64,000 nucleotides of DNA from Omphiscola glabra (GCA_964017045.1 OZ024794.1:25973340-26037339), one strand, 5' to 3'; shown: positions 37,303 through 49,850, counted from the stretch's first letter. Program-made: numbers and translations. Notes: generated by a model not told the origin, from the letters alone.

Positions 37303-38599
37303 ACGTGACACCCTTTCGAATACCATCCTCGGCTGGCACATTTAAGAATGGGTCTGCGCTCCTGTAGCAGAAAAGTAGGGGGGGGGGGGACGGGCGGCAA
37401 GCGGCCCTGAAAAAATATATATTTCATTCACACGTTTTTTTTTTTTAATTTTGAAGCTGACCTAGGCGCCCCAAATATCACAGGCCGTGTTGGTCCACCG
37501 GAGGTTCTCCCGGTGCCCCTGTCGGCCGAGTCCACAATTTGCGAAGGGTTTAACTGTTAAATGTACGCGCAATCAAGTCCCATTTCATAAAATGTATATA
37601 CTCGATTAAAGCAATAGCAGTAAAAAAAAATTGTGTAAAACAATTTATAAAATATAGTTGTAAACAAAGTTTTGATTTGGGTTAAGGTTCACTTCGCTAA
37701 CACGGCAGTACTGAACAGTGTTGACATTTTGTCCGACCCGAGAACCAGGATGATTACAGCAGTTCTATTAAAAGATTTCCGCCATTAAATGACAAGCGAT
37801 ATAGACTCTCAAAACAAATATATAAACCTACACATTATTTCCTGGGAGATCAACTACAGATGCCTTAGGTATTACTAGAAGTTTGAAGTCGCTACGGATC
37901 ATCTTTTAGAGCTGTACACGAGCCGAATCAACTCTACTCGTGTTCCTAATTACACACATCTCCTGGGAGGGGAGGTGGGGGGCTGAACACTTAAAAGGGT
38001 GGGGGGCGCTGAATACATCGTCTTCCAGCTCGTATTCTTATTTGGCTCAAACACACATTTGTCATGAGTTGTTCATTCGATAAACGTTGTAGCTGCCCCC
38101 CCCCCCCGTAAATGTAGCCAGGGCACCACATCTCCTGAGTGCGGCCCACTCTGACACTGTCCAGGTGCGCTCTAGTTGGAGAATGCAGCCTCTAGTGTTA
38201 TTCGGTCCCTCTCGCTTGTTGCTCTGTTGTGGAATTTTTTCCCTTCAATTTTATGTTTTTGAAAGGCTAGTACGTAGTTCATAATTTCGTTTCCACGCAC
38301 ATAAAAATCAATCGATTCTCCGAGCTGACTTTTGGCATCGGTCGTTAAGTTTTTCCATTATGAATAGTTAGCACAAGTAGCTTCGGGCAGAATCCTTATG
38401 TCTTCACGTTTTGTCACAGAGTCATGTTGAAGAGTTATGCCAAAGACAATCAGGGACTAGGGCAAAGCTTCCAAAAAGCAGCAAGGTTGAGGCGACTACA
38501 CTTGATACATTTGCGTCTGTTGCCTCCTGTCTTCCAGCCCCCCCCCCCCCCAGTTCATGGGGGTGGCTGCAAATTTGACACAAATGTATATAAATAATG
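37303..38599. other. no gene recognised
   Basis: G run at 37379-37390 and C runs at 38096-38107 and 38539-38551. No convincing exon. Confidence 0.45.
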
Positions 38600-39010
38600 C
38601 ACGTTATAAGAATCCCATTTACTGCTTACCCCCCCCCCCCAAATTTTTTTTTTTCTCAAAGCTCGAAACTGCAATTTATTTCATCGCCCCTGAAATTTTT
38701 AATATTTTCTAGAGACCCATCCGAACATTTACACCGCAGATTTATTTTCCCAAATTTTGTTTTGAAAAGAAACAAGAAAATATTTCACACCAAACGCACT
38801 AGTGATATTTTTATATCATCATCCTCTTGACAGACAAGAAAAAAAACTTATTTTTTGGGATGGGCTAAAAATTTGAGGAAATGCGTTGTCATTGGCAACG
38901 AGTCTATGCGCCAAGTTTCAGCTCGATAGGTTGACCGGGAAAAGGGTCAGTTACCCGTCCGAAGATTTTTGCCAGCCGGCCACGAACAAAAGCGAGGTAA
39001 TTATAGAGGA
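38600..39010 (+). repeat. dispersed repeat family D, copy 3
   Basis: Holds TTTACACCGCAGATTTATTT, AAGAAAATATTTCACACCAA, then GTTGTCATTGGCAACGAGTC, AAGTTTCAGCTCGATAGGTT, GCCGGCCACGAACAAAAGCG in the same order as 58510-58865. Confidence 0.8.
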
Positions 39011-39520
39011 TACAAAAAAACAATAATATGCATTATTAATCCTTCTAAAATAGCATGATTCCTTTCAGTGGTATGTCAATTAGGCTTGCTAACATAAAGT
39101 AATATGTTGTGAAGGCTATTGAAGGCAGTTACATATATTTCTATGTAAAGATCTATCTAGGACCAAGTTCCAAGCCCACAATTTTTGGGGCATTTAATTT
39201 CGTCCGACATTTATCTTCAAAGCCAAGTCAATTTTTGTAATGGAGGTCAGATGAGGCGGTGGTCGGAAAAAGCACGGCATTGGAAAAAAAATGGGGGGGG
39301 GGGGGGTATTAAGCTCGCCATTAATGTCCTAAGTGACAATGAGATCTCAGGTGAATAGCTTTGTGGTGTGACAACGTGAATCGTGAATTTATTGCAGTGC
39401 AATGACAACGGCAACCATAAGGTGAAGACGACATAGCAACCTTCATGGCCGTATCTACGTTTTGACTTTGCATAAGCCGCGAAACAATAGACCTGACTGG
39501 GATGTGTTGTGGTTACTTAC
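39011..39520. other. no feature recognised
   Basis: AT-rich with a G run at about 39293-39306. Confidence 0.5.
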
Positions 39521-39796
39521 GCTCAGTTCACACGATCAAACTTTCGTCAAACTTTCGTCAAACTTTTTTCAACTTTTTTTGTATGCACGCACTATTTTGT
39601 GCGTGGTTTATTTTTATTTATTTTGTTGGAATGAAATGAGAATTTGATCGAATAGTGATTTGAAAGCTGCGACAAGGCTTCATAGAAGAATCTGCATCAG
39701 ATGTTTGATCGAATAGTGAATTGAAAGCTGTGACAAGGCTTCATAGAAAAATCTCCATCAGATGTTTGATCGAAAAATTTGATCGGGTGAACTGAG
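39521..39796. mobile_element. TIR element (MITE), about 276 bp
   Basis: The left end CTCAGTTCACACGATCAAA at 39522 is matched by the complement of TTTGATCGGGTGAACTGAG ending at 39796 (18 of 19 positions). An internal 59-60 bp segment with GAAAGCTGYGACAAGGCTTC is duplicated. A possible 3-bp TAC flank is too short to trust. No transposase, superfamily unassigned. Confidence 0.75.
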
Positions 39797-39990
39797 TACC
39801 AGCATGGCGGTTCATGACGTAACGTGTACATGGCGATGTATAATAAAATATCAAATATATGTATCGGGCGCTGCATATCTTATGCCGTTTATACTCAAAT
39901 GATACATGAACACGGCCTGAGATAATAATGTATACATTAAGTAGGTATCAAGCGTTACTATGACAACCTACCGGTGGCCGGTCCCTAGAC

Positions 39991-40182
39991 AGTCGGGCTA
40001 ATCCCGACTGGAGGAGTCGGGCTAATTCCGACTGGAGTAGTCGGGCTAATCCCGACTGGAGGAGTCGGGCTAATCCCGACTGGAGGACTCGGGCTAATCC
40101 CGACTGGAGCAGTCGGGCTAATACCGACTGGAGGAGTCGGGCTAATCCCGAATGGAGGAGTCGTGCTAATCCCGACTGGAGG
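39991..40182. repeat. 24-bp tandem repeat of hairpins, 8 copies
   Basis: 192 bp, exactly 8 x 24. Each unit contains AGTCGGGCTAATCCCGACT, a 7-bp stem around a 5-base loop, joined by GGAGG linkers. Most copies keep the stem intact; a few have one arm mutated. Confidence 0.96.
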
Positions 40183-40520
40183 CAGATCTCCCAGTGATAC
40201 GCTTAATTAATTTAAATCAGACTGGAAATCTCGTTTTGGTTTCCTTGGCGGCCGTTCAACCCCGTTGGACCAATCAACGATTCACACGCCGGGGCCCTAT
40301 GGTTAATGGGGGGGGGGGGGGGCATATTGGGCCCTACGGCTGAAAAAAATGGAGGGATGCGTGGGAGGCTAAACATGGACAGTAGCAGGGCCGCAGTCTG
40401 GTGGTAAGGTTTGGTAAAATATTTAAGACGATCTTTGTCCGATTGCAAGAAGCCGTCTAATTGAATTTATGTGACGCGATAAGATTGTTAGAAATAGCCT
40501 TATTAACTTAGGCTATGACG
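40183..40520. other. no feature recognised
   Basis: Holds a G run near 40309-40322. Short minus-strand frame not convincing. Confidence 0.5.
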
Positions 40521-41070
40521 TAAGGGTTTGAGTCAGTGGTCGAGCCTTGTGAAAAAAGTAAGGGTTAGAGTCAGTGGTCGAGTCCTGTGATAAGGGTAAG
40601 TGTTAGAGTCAGTGGTCGAGTGTGTGAAAAAGGTAAGGGTTAGAGTCAGTGGTCGAGTCCTGTGAAAAAGGTAAGTGTTAGATTCAGTGGTCGAGTGTGT
40701 GAAAAAGGTAAGGGTTAGAGTGAGTGGTTGAGTGTGTGAAAAAGGTAAGTGTTAGAGTCAGTGGTCGAGTCTTGTGAAAAAAGTAAGGGTTCGAGTCAGT
40801 GGTCGCGTCCTGTGAAAAAAGTAAGGGTTAGAGTCAGTGGTCGCGTCCTGTGAAAAAATAAGGGTTAGTGTAATTGGTCAAAGTAAGGGTTAGAGTCAGT
40901 GGTCGAGTCCTGTGAAAAAAGTAATGGTTAGAGTCAGTGGTCGAGTGCTGTGAAAAAGGTAATGGTTAGAGTCAGTGGTCGAGTGCTGTGAAAAAAGTAA
41001 TGGTTAGAGTCAGTGGTCGAGTGCTGTGAAAAAATTAAAGGTTAGTGTAATTGGTCAAGTTTTGGGAACG
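40521..41070. repeat. about 36-38 bp tandem repeat, about 14 copies
   Basis: Unit GTAAGGGTTAGAGTCAGTGG followed by TCGAGTCCTGTGAAAAA. Variant words (GTGTT, TAATGG, CGCG) form sub-groups, and GTGTAATTGGTCAA recurs near 40868 and 41046. Confidence 0.94.
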
Positions 41071-43199
41071 TTGCCAAAATACTCCCTTACAAAATAAATA
41101 TAAAACCAAAAAAAATTATTAAAATAAAAATGACATAAACGCTGTTCGTACGCGCTGCTGCAGAACTCGATCCATGGTTAGTGTAGTTTCCAGTATGAGT
41201 AAATAGCAGACGTCACTGTATTAGAGTTTCTAGGAACGCCGCGTTGGCTCTGAAACCCCGGCAGCTGGAGGGGACCTCGGATATATCCCAGGGGAATAAA
41301 GTTTTGATGCGGAAAAAAATAGACCCTATTTTGAAATGCGTTTAAGGGGCAGGCGGCCTCCAAAAGTCTCAAACTGTTTGCCATCCGCATTTTTATGTCA
41401 ATAATTTCTAAAGCCATCTCCCGGTGTATTGTTAATCAGGATGTGATTCAGTTATTTGAGTTAATGCCAATAGCTCCATTATTAATGACAGTGTAGGAAT
41501 GATTTAAATGTATGACCTAAGTCCTCAAAATAAGTTTTAAGATTACTGATTCCAGAGTGGAAAGTTCTAGAAACATTTTTTTTTTTTTTGGGGGGGGGGG
41601 GGGGGGTGTGTTCCTTTTAACGTTGCCACACACTTAACTAAATAGACTCAATTAAATTTTTTCCTAGACTAAGTGAGTCCTTTAAATCTCATGAGTCCCA
41701 CACTGCTAAGTACTGTTAGGGGAGAAATATTAGAATCCTTGCTATCATCATTCAGTTTAATGGCAAGACTGAAATGTTTTGTATTTTTAAATACCAAACT
41801 CAGCAGTCATCATTAATGAAACAGTTGCAGCTCAGCTGACCAATCGGGCGATCCTTGGGATAATTCTTATCCTTGCGAAAGAGATACAGCTTGGGAGTAG
41901 TAATGTGGTGTGTAGTATAGAGCACAATGATCGCCTCTCATACTGTCCCCATGGTGCGTATAAAATGGTGAATAATCCGATGGACATTTTTTTCCCCTGA
42001 CACCCTCACTGCTGATTAAATCATCATTTGTGTTGAATCCCCACCCCCCCTTTTTGTTATATCTCGCCCCCTCTCGTATTCCCTAGCTGCTCTGACAATT
42101 TTTTTTCTTATTTAAAAAACCTACCCATTGCTTTAGAGGCCATTAGTCAACTTGATATTTTGGCACATCGGAGAACTTCGAAATGTGATTTATCTATCAT
42201 TAGTTGGTTTCTCTGAGATTTAAAAAAAAAACTAGCTTTTTAGAGGTGTTCTTATTTGGTGTTGTTTTTATTTAAATTTTGGTTTCCATGGTAACTGTTA
42301 TGTATTATAAACTTTAAATAGAGCAATAATTCAGTGAAAGATTTCCCAACTTTAATGCATCTCCGATCCCAACTGGGTGAGAATGCGATCAGATACCGTT
42401 CTTGTCTTGATCCTGACCAGTGGAAAGGTGTTTGAAAAAGGTGTTTTGATTGTACTGTACATATTCATTTTTGTAGCATACTGAATTATTATTTTAAAAA
42501 TAGCAATAGAGGCAGCTTTAAAAGAAAACAACATGCTTATAAGAACAACAACAACATCAACTGAGGACACGTCCAACGCCAAACATTTTACGGTAATCTT
42601 AACACAGCCATTGCTGGGGGTGCCGACGTGTTGAGGGTGGCTAGAGTTTGTGACCCCCCCCCCCGGGCGGTCCTCGGGTGTGTCTCCCCTCACTTAAACA
42701 TTTAAACGCACTGTAAGCACATCAAATGTAAACCATGTAATAGTTTCTAAAGTCGATCGAAAAATTCCCCCCTCCCCTTTTTTTCACCAAAGAGAGCCGC
42801 CAGGGTCGTAATGCCCCCTCTTCTAATTTATTTGCCAATGAAGAAAATATGAGGCAACCTCATGAGGGCCAACGGGGTTGTTCAATTCACATTCCCATCA
42901 ACCATGCCACCAGTGCTTAATCGTATTATCTTTTAATATATCTTTTGCACAAAATATGCAACTTATTCTAATCTCAACACTAATCATCGACTGCTGCTCG
43001 TTTTAAGCCAATAATTCTGGAGGACGGTATTAAATATTGATGATGGCAACCGCGTTAAGAAGCTTTAATGGTGCAGTTCAGTGATGGGGTTTTAAAATAA
43101 AAACAAACAAAATCTCTTACATGCATTCTTTCGGCAGGACTTCATACTTCATTTTTTTATGGAGTGGATATAGGATATATAAAATTTAAAAAAAAAAAA
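41071..43199. other. no gene recognised
   Basis: G17 at 41590-41606 after a T run, and a C run at 42654-42664. The 113-codon minus frame at 42352-42693 lacks a recognisable domain. Confidence 0.45.
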
Positions 43200-43660
43200 A
43201 CCCTGCACGAACTGAAACCCTATCAGAAGCCAGCCCATAGACTCCACCAGAGGACCCACCAAAGGCTTCACAGGAATACCAATCAGAAGCCCAATTAAAA
43301 GTTCAAACACAGGACCAATTAGAAGCCTAATCAGAAGCTCCATCACAGGAGCCACAAGAAGCCCCCATCAGAAACCCCACCAGAATCCCTATCAGAAGCT
43401 CCACCAGAAGCCTCATCAGAAGCCCCCCCAAGAAGCCCTATCAGAATTCCCCCCCCCCCCAAATAAAAGCCCCATCAGAAGCCCCATCAGAAGCCCCACA
43501 AGAAGCTTCACCAGAAGGCCCAGTTGAAGCCCTATCATTAGCCCTATCATAAGCCCTATCATAAGCCCTATCATAAGCCCTATCATAAGCCCTATCATTA
43601 GCCCTATCATAAGCCCTATCATAAGCCCTATCATAAGCCATATCGAAAACCTCCCAAGAA
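43200..43660. repeat. AGAAGCCCYATC minisatellite
   Basis: Degenerate 12-15 bp units (CATCAGAAGCCCC, CCACCAGAAGCC) sharpen into about nine 12-bp units CCCTATCATAAG at 43540-43640. A C run interrupts at 43450-43460. A related array lies at 45329. Confidence 0.9.
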
Positions 43661-44362
43661 GCCCCATTAAGCTTATAATATAAGTGTATTGAGCATTTAG
43701 TAGCCTTAGTTTTCGTAGCAGATCAAACATTATTGTCCAGTCATGCAATGGACACTCTAACGCCTCGTCATACGGTTCCTTGGACTCGTCTTAATTGGAA
43801 CACAACAATGACCTTTCACAGTCCTTTCATAACTGTTTCCTCATACAAAATTTACCATAACAAATACCAAATAATGCATGTTTGGATGCCCCACTATAAC
43901 GGCTTCTCAAATCATGTATCTTTGGATGCCTCTCTATAACGGCTTCTCAAATCATGCATCTTTGTGCGTTTACACATACACTTTACACACACTCCATACA
44001 CACCCTGCTTTTAGACACCAATCATGTACAATTTTTTACACATATACTTATAAGATATATATTATGTTTCCATAATTTTCTTTTGTTTATATCTTAACGC
44101 TAAAACGCTTGTATCTTCTTAATACACTCTCCACATCTCATGAACGCCAACTCTGATAATGGCTATTGAGACATATCTGAACACAATTAATTTTGTTATA
44201 TTTCAATTGTATATTTCATTACATCAGTGAAATGCGTTTATCGGAACATTTAACCTTTGCGGCGATTTCATTTTTGTTGTTGCAAAATTCATAACCTAAT
44301 GGGGGTGTGGGGTGGGGTGGTTGGCGGGGGGGGGGGGGCGTCACGATTCTATGTCTTTAGAC
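43661..44362. other. no gene; 2-copy duplication at 43885-43955
   Basis: CTATAACGGCTTCTCAAATC is repeated about 43 bases apart. G run near 44326-44338. Confidence 0.6.
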
Positions 44363-44576
44363 CAGTGGTTCTCAAAATTCCTCCTGCCGCGACCCTTTAA
44401 TACAGTTCCTCATGTTGTGCAGACCCCAAACCACATAATTAGTTTCGTTGCTACTTCATAACTGTAGAGTATATGTGTTTAACGCTGGGTTTAGACGACC
44501 CCTGGGAAAGGGTCGTTCAACACCCCCCCCCCCCCCCCACCAAAGGGTTGGCGACCCACAGGGTTGAGAAACGCTG
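44363..44576 (-). mobile_element. SPIN-like hAT element, copy 4 (imperfect TSD)
   Basis: 214 bp in reverse orientation, from CAGTGGTTCTCAAAATTCCT to CAGGGTTGAGAAACGCTG. Flanks CTTTAGAC (44355-44362) and CTCTAGAA (44577-44584) agree at 6 of 8 positions. C16 at 44523-44538 has expanded within it. Confidence 0.85.
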
Positions 44577-45328
44577 CTCTAGAATATTAGCCTTGACCAG
44601 GAAGCGATCAAACTACAACAGCGTCTATCTCCGTTCGTAAACTTACTCCGTACCACGTGACAATGTCATTCCCACATAGCACCACGACTTTATGAAGCTC
44701 ATCACAGTTTAAAGGAAAAGTACTTGCCCTGAAAATTGCGAGAGCCTCATGGATACGTGGAACTTGGAGAGAAATCATTTTGTTAATTTACTTTTAAAAA
44801 AAATAAAAAAATCTATCTAATAACCGGGAGAGAATGAGGGGAGGTTAAGGGTGGTGGGGGAGACTTTTGTCATGATGTAACCCCGAATCATAACGTTGGT
44901 TGTGTTTGTATATATATATGCTAGCGATGTTGTAGATAGCATGAACTGTTTCCATGGCAACTTGAACGATTTATATACAGCAGTGTAGCAAAACGACACA
45001 ACTATTGCGGAACAATCTGTGATGATGTATATGAACATGTATATTATGTAATATGCCATGCATAAATATTCGTAGGTAACTGGATGATCGGGAAATTATC
45101 GTGTTTAGGAATAAACTATTTATTAGACACGTTATCTTTGATTTAATTTTTTTTTTAAAAAAAGAATCAATCATCGTTTATTTGTTTAAAAGCAAGACTC
45201 CATCAATATTAATGTAAATTAAAAGAAAATCAAGATTCCATTGTGTTACGAATATTACTTACTGGTGTCAAAGGAGGGAGTTGGGGGCGGGGTGTGGTGG
45301 AGTGGTCTTGCGTTGGCTTTTAATGAGC
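44577..45328. other. no feature recognised
   Basis: AT-rich, no exon seen. Confidence 0.5.
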
Positions 45329-45478
45329 TACAAGAAGCCCCCTCAGAAACACCACCAGAAGCCCTATCAGAAGCTCTAAAAGAAGCCCCATCAGTAGGCC
45401 CCCCCGCCCCCCCCCCCCAAGAAGCCTCATCAATATTCTCATCAAAAAGCCCCATCAGAAGCCCTACAAGAAGGGGGG
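45329..45478. repeat. second AGAAGCCCYATC minisatellite
   Basis: Shares CATCAGAAGCCC units, a central C run and the same orientation with 43200-43660, suggesting duplication or transfer of the same minisatellite 2 kb away. Confidence 0.85.
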
Positions 45479-47151
45479 TAGTCTTGTATTGGCTTTTAAA
45501 GGGAACATTTCTTTGAATAAATTCTTAGAACTTAAATTTTTTATAGTGTTATGCATATTTTATACAAGTGCGTCTGTTAGAATAACAACATTCATTGCAA
45601 ATACTACGGCCGTAGATTTTATATTTTTGTATTCAAAGACACATTTTAAAACACGACTAGAACTTGAACAAAATATTTAATTTGGATGATGTGGTCGTGT
45701 TTTCTATGGGTTTGTTTCCTGGGTTCGTGCGTATAGAGTGATTCCCCCGTTTTCATGACATCACAGAATCGGCCAGATTTCAAACCCATTAGGAAATATG
45801 ACGTCATCAATTCCCATAAGACCAGGAAATGCAATCGAGTCATTTTTTTTAAATTTGGGAATAGATAACCATGGGATTGGAGGTATACACGTAGTGTATA
45901 AATGGGTATATAGGGGCCAATTAAGTGCTATCATTGATTGAAAATATTACATGTAAAAAAAATGAGATTTTTTAATTTTGAAAATACTTAATGTTACAAT
46001 GGAATATCGCTCCCTAACACTTTCAGGGCAATGTCTACATTTTACAGGAGGTAGGTAGTAAGTATAAGTCGCCCCCCCTCCCCCTTTTCCACTCCCTCAA
46101 AAAAAACCGATGGATATTAACAGTGTGCAAACACTCACATGATCAACATTTAACCGAGATGGTTTTTAACTATAAAGACTTAAGGTAGATGTCATAGGGA
46201 CTTTCAGTCAATCCATTCGCTTTAATCTGACATTCGTTGTATCATTGCCAATATAAATAAAACGAATCATTACTGGTTTATTCTCACCAACAATCACCAC
46301 AAAAAAACCGACCCTAGAAAATATAAACTCCTAAATCAGATAGTAAAATTAGTATATAAATCATTGTACACAGCGGTGGCCATTCACAGAGCGGCACTCT
46401 AAAAAGCCCTGCCGTGTCTACATCACGTCAGCACAATGGCTGATCGCCACCCGCGTCCTGGTGCGCAATGATGAGATTTTATTTTATCTGCGTCTGGTGC
46501 TTTAGGGTGCTCAGTACACAGATTTTCCCAGTATATGTACGGCTTATGTGAGGTGCATAGGAATTGGACGATAACACTAGGCGATCGGATTGAATCACAA
46601 TCCCATATGACTAATGTGAAATTTTTATTTTGTTGTTGTCGTGAGCGGTCTGACTAAATTATTCAACAGTGCAACTTCTAGTCTATCGTGACTCGCATCA
46701 TATGTCAGATGATAGAACTTCTAACTTCGATAGTCTTTCGGTTCCCGCGTGATATGTGTATTGATTAAGTGACAACAATGAGTATAATGACAATTTTCAG
46801 TGTGGGTGTGGGGGGGGGGTCGAAATTGGAGCAGAATTGTAGTTTGATGCAGCTCACGGCGGATGCAGTAATGCGATTGCAGGAGTGCGTACAGACGATA
46901 ACAGTTGTTCTCGGAAACCAGAACCTATCTTAAGCCGAAAGTGGATATACTAGTCGATATGCTGCCAGATGTCACGCTTAAAGAGTAACACTTTTTCTGT
47001 AACGTCCAGTCCCCACAAGATCCACTGATATGAACACATTGTGGCACATGTCAACACACCGCCCAGGTACAGAGGCATGTAGTAGCCCATTACAACCATA
47101 AAACAATTACATTTATTCCCCAAAACCGTAGGACAATTTCATGTTGGTTTA
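45479..47151. other. no gene recognised
   Basis: AT-rich spacer with a G run at about 46809-46819. No exon seen. Confidence 0.45.
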
Positions 47152-47159
47152 TTCTAAAA

Positions 47160-47308
47160 CAGTGATTCTCAACCTTTTGTTCATCGCAGAGCCCATTTTA
47201 GAAAATATTTAAATAAGGGATCCGCGTACCATATGTCTTACAAGTTAAAAGTGCTTAGAAAAATTCCTCTAGGGCCCATGGAGCACGTTCATAAATTGGG
47301 AACCACTG
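47160..47308. mobile_element. hAT-type MITE, distinct family, 149 bp
   Basis: Ends CAGTGATTCTCAACCTTTTG and AATTGGGAACCACTG form short imperfect TIRs. Flanks TTCTAAAA and GTGTAAAA match at 6 of 8. The interior is unlike SPIN. The sense of GGATCCGCGTACC/AGAGCCCATT is typical of short hAT derivatives. Confidence 0.7.
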
Positions 47309-47834
47309 GTGTAAAATATCTGGGACCCTTCGAAATAAAAACCTTCTTTGAGGAAGAGATCTGGGGCCAACAGGGGGTTTGGATCTTTGAAGTTACCAAA
47401 TGTTGATGTTGTGTTGAGATACAGATGAAAGAAAGTTTGAAATTTGAACGTTTGAAACTGTCTGCAGGTACACGCGTGAATCATAAAGGGGCCTCAAGTC
47501 TCTTTTAACAAGCCCTCTCACACACAGACACGAACACGAACAAACGCACAGCACATCAATACCACACACATCAGAGCCCTACCATGCGCAATACGTACCA
47601 CACACGTTTTACGTAACAAATGGAACACATCAAATTGACAAAAATCACACCCAACACCATACGCATCACAGTTAATACCACACGCATAACAGCTATGCCA
47701 CACACACATCACAGACTTACCACACACACACAACAGAGCCCTATCACACGCAACACGTCCAATGCCACACACATGTACGTAACACATTGAACACATGGAA
47801 TAGGCAAACCATACATCCAGCACCAGAAACATCA
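47309..47834. other. no gene; ACACAC-rich degenerate repeat from 47520
   Basis: Words such as CCACACACATCACAG and CACACGCAACACGT recur loosely to 47800, grading into the next array. Confidence 0.6.
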
Positions 47835-48160
47835 CAGCTACGCTCCATCTAACATCACAGCTGTGCTCCATCAAACATCACATCTATGCTCCCATCAAAC
47901 ACCACAGCTATGTTCCATCAAACATCAGAGCTATGCTCCATCAAACACCACAGCTACGCTCCAATTAAACACCACATCTATGTTCCATCAAACATCAGAG
48001 CTATGTTCCATCAAACATCAGAGCTATGCTCCATCAAACATCGCAGCTACGCTCCAATTAAACACCACAGCTATGTTCCATCAAACATCAGAGCTATGCT
48101 CCATCAAACATCACAGCTACGCTCCAATTAAACACCACAGCTATGTTCCATCAAACATAC
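47835..48160. repeat. 23-25 bp tandem repeat, about 13 copies
   Basis: Unit CATCAAACATCACAGCTATG followed by CTC or TTC. CATCAGAG, CACCACAG and CTCCAATTAAA variants alternate in a block of about 73 bp, suggesting higher-order structure. Confidence 0.93.
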
Positions 48161-48381
48161 CCAATGACAAAGACAATACAGCCAGTGCCGATGTCCAGTG
48201 GCAGACATATCTTTCACATATTACATACGACAAAGCCATGTCATAGACAACACATGCACACTTGCACACAACTTCAACATAACGAACTACACAGCCGTAC
48301 CAAGCACTCAAACAATATGTACATGTACATACTCTACATATGTGTATCCTACCTAGATCTCAACCTTCTTACACAATTCCA
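48161..48381. other. spacer between arrays
   Basis: CA-rich sequence without a recognised feature. Confidence 0.5.
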
Positions 48382-48951
48382 AAACTTACACAAACTTACA
48401 CAAACTTACACAAACTTACACAAACTTACACTAACTTACACAAACTTACACAAACTTAAACAAACTTACACTAACTTACACAAACTTACACAAACTTACA
48501 CAAACTTACACAAACTTACACAAACTTACACAAACTTACACAAACTTATACAAACTTACACAAACTTACACAAACTTACACAAACTTACACTAACTTACA
48601 CAAACTTACACAAACTTACACAAACTTACACAAACTTACACAAACTTACACTAACGTACACTAACTTACACAAACTTACACTAACTTACACAAACTTACA
48701 CAAACTTACACAAACTTACACAAACTTACACTAACGTACACTAACTTACACTAACTTACACAAACTTACACTAACTTACACTAACTTACACAAACTTACA
48801 CAAACTTACACAAACTTACACAAACTTACACAAACTTACACAAACTTACACTAACTTACACAAACTTAAACAAATTTACACTAACTTACACTAACTTACA
48901 CTAACTTACACAAACTTACACAAACTTACACTAACTTACACTAACTTACAC
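48382..48951. repeat. 10-bp tandem repeat, about 57 copies
   Basis: ACTTACACAA decamers over 570 bp, with an ACTTACACTA variant (A/T at one position) and rare ACGTACA. No indels, so one plus frame stays open for 100 codons (TYTNLHKL). Confidence 0.97.
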
Positions 48952-49084
48952 TACTTCAATCATATTGATACTGGCGCAATGTCTTGTACGCACACACTTC
49001 ACTACATCTTATGCGCTTTACAATCATCCAAACGATTTCGTTGCTTCACAATCATCCGTTCTCAATCACCCACACGATATCTTT

Positions 49085-49205
49085 CCTCCACGGCCGAATC
49101 CACATGCAATATCGTTCCTTCCAGACCTTATACACATGCAATATCTTTCCTTCAAGACCTTATACACATGCAATATTTTTCCTTCACGCCCATATCCTCA
49201 TGTAA
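49085..49205. repeat. about 33-bp imperfect tandem repeat, 4 copies
   Basis: CACATGCAATATCTTTCCTT followed by CAAGACCTTATA, decaying outward. Confidence 0.88.
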
Positions 49206-49503
49206 CATCTTTGCTTTCCCACCACACCGACAACATGCATGCTTTCCAATCACACACACATTATCTATGGTTCCTTACGCCAATACTACATCTCATGTTT
49301 ACGTTTCAAACCTCTCCCCCCTCCGCCTCCACCCACACCTTCTCGTAGCGGTTGCAAGATTAACATCTCCGGTTTAATTGTGGGTCTTATTTATGGGCCA
49401 CCTGGGTGGGACAGAGGTGGGTTGAGCAACACACACGCGCAGGGAAAGCTCCTGTTGTGTTTAAATTAATAGTACCTGTCGTGTTGCCTTTTCTTATAAA
49501 ATG
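49206..49503. other. no feature recognised
   Basis: CA- and C-rich sequence leading into more ordinary DNA. Confidence 0.5.
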
Positions 49504-49850
49504 TAGCACATGAATTAAACAAGGCAACACACGAAAGGCTTCTTTTGTGCAGTGAATGATCGTATCTTCGGCTGAATCTACTGTACCTTAGACATTTAGC
49601 TTCATGAATTAAACAAGGAACTCAAAAGTGATTCTATTGCACGGTGAATTATCGTATTTTACACTCATTCTTCTGTATTAGAGACAGTAAGCTTCATGAA
49701 TTAAGCAAGGAAGTCACAAGTGTTTCTATTGAACAATGAAGTGTCGTATCTTCTAATCAATGTACTGTAGTAGGAGCATTTGACTTAAGGATTTAAACAA
49801 TTAACACACAAACACACGTGTTACTATTGAACAGTGAACTGCCCTATCTT
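49504..49850. repeat. 92-95 bp tandem repeat, about 4 copies
   Basis: CATGAATTAAACAAGG marks starts near 49509, 49603 and 49695. CTATTGMACRGTGAA and CGTATCTTC follow at constant offsets. Copies are 70-80% alike by eye. Confidence 0.85.

Noticed and set aside
40521..41070. AAGGGTTAGAG words taken as telomeric repeats
   Set aside because: They occur once per 36-38 bp unit and not as contiguous TTAGGG tandems.
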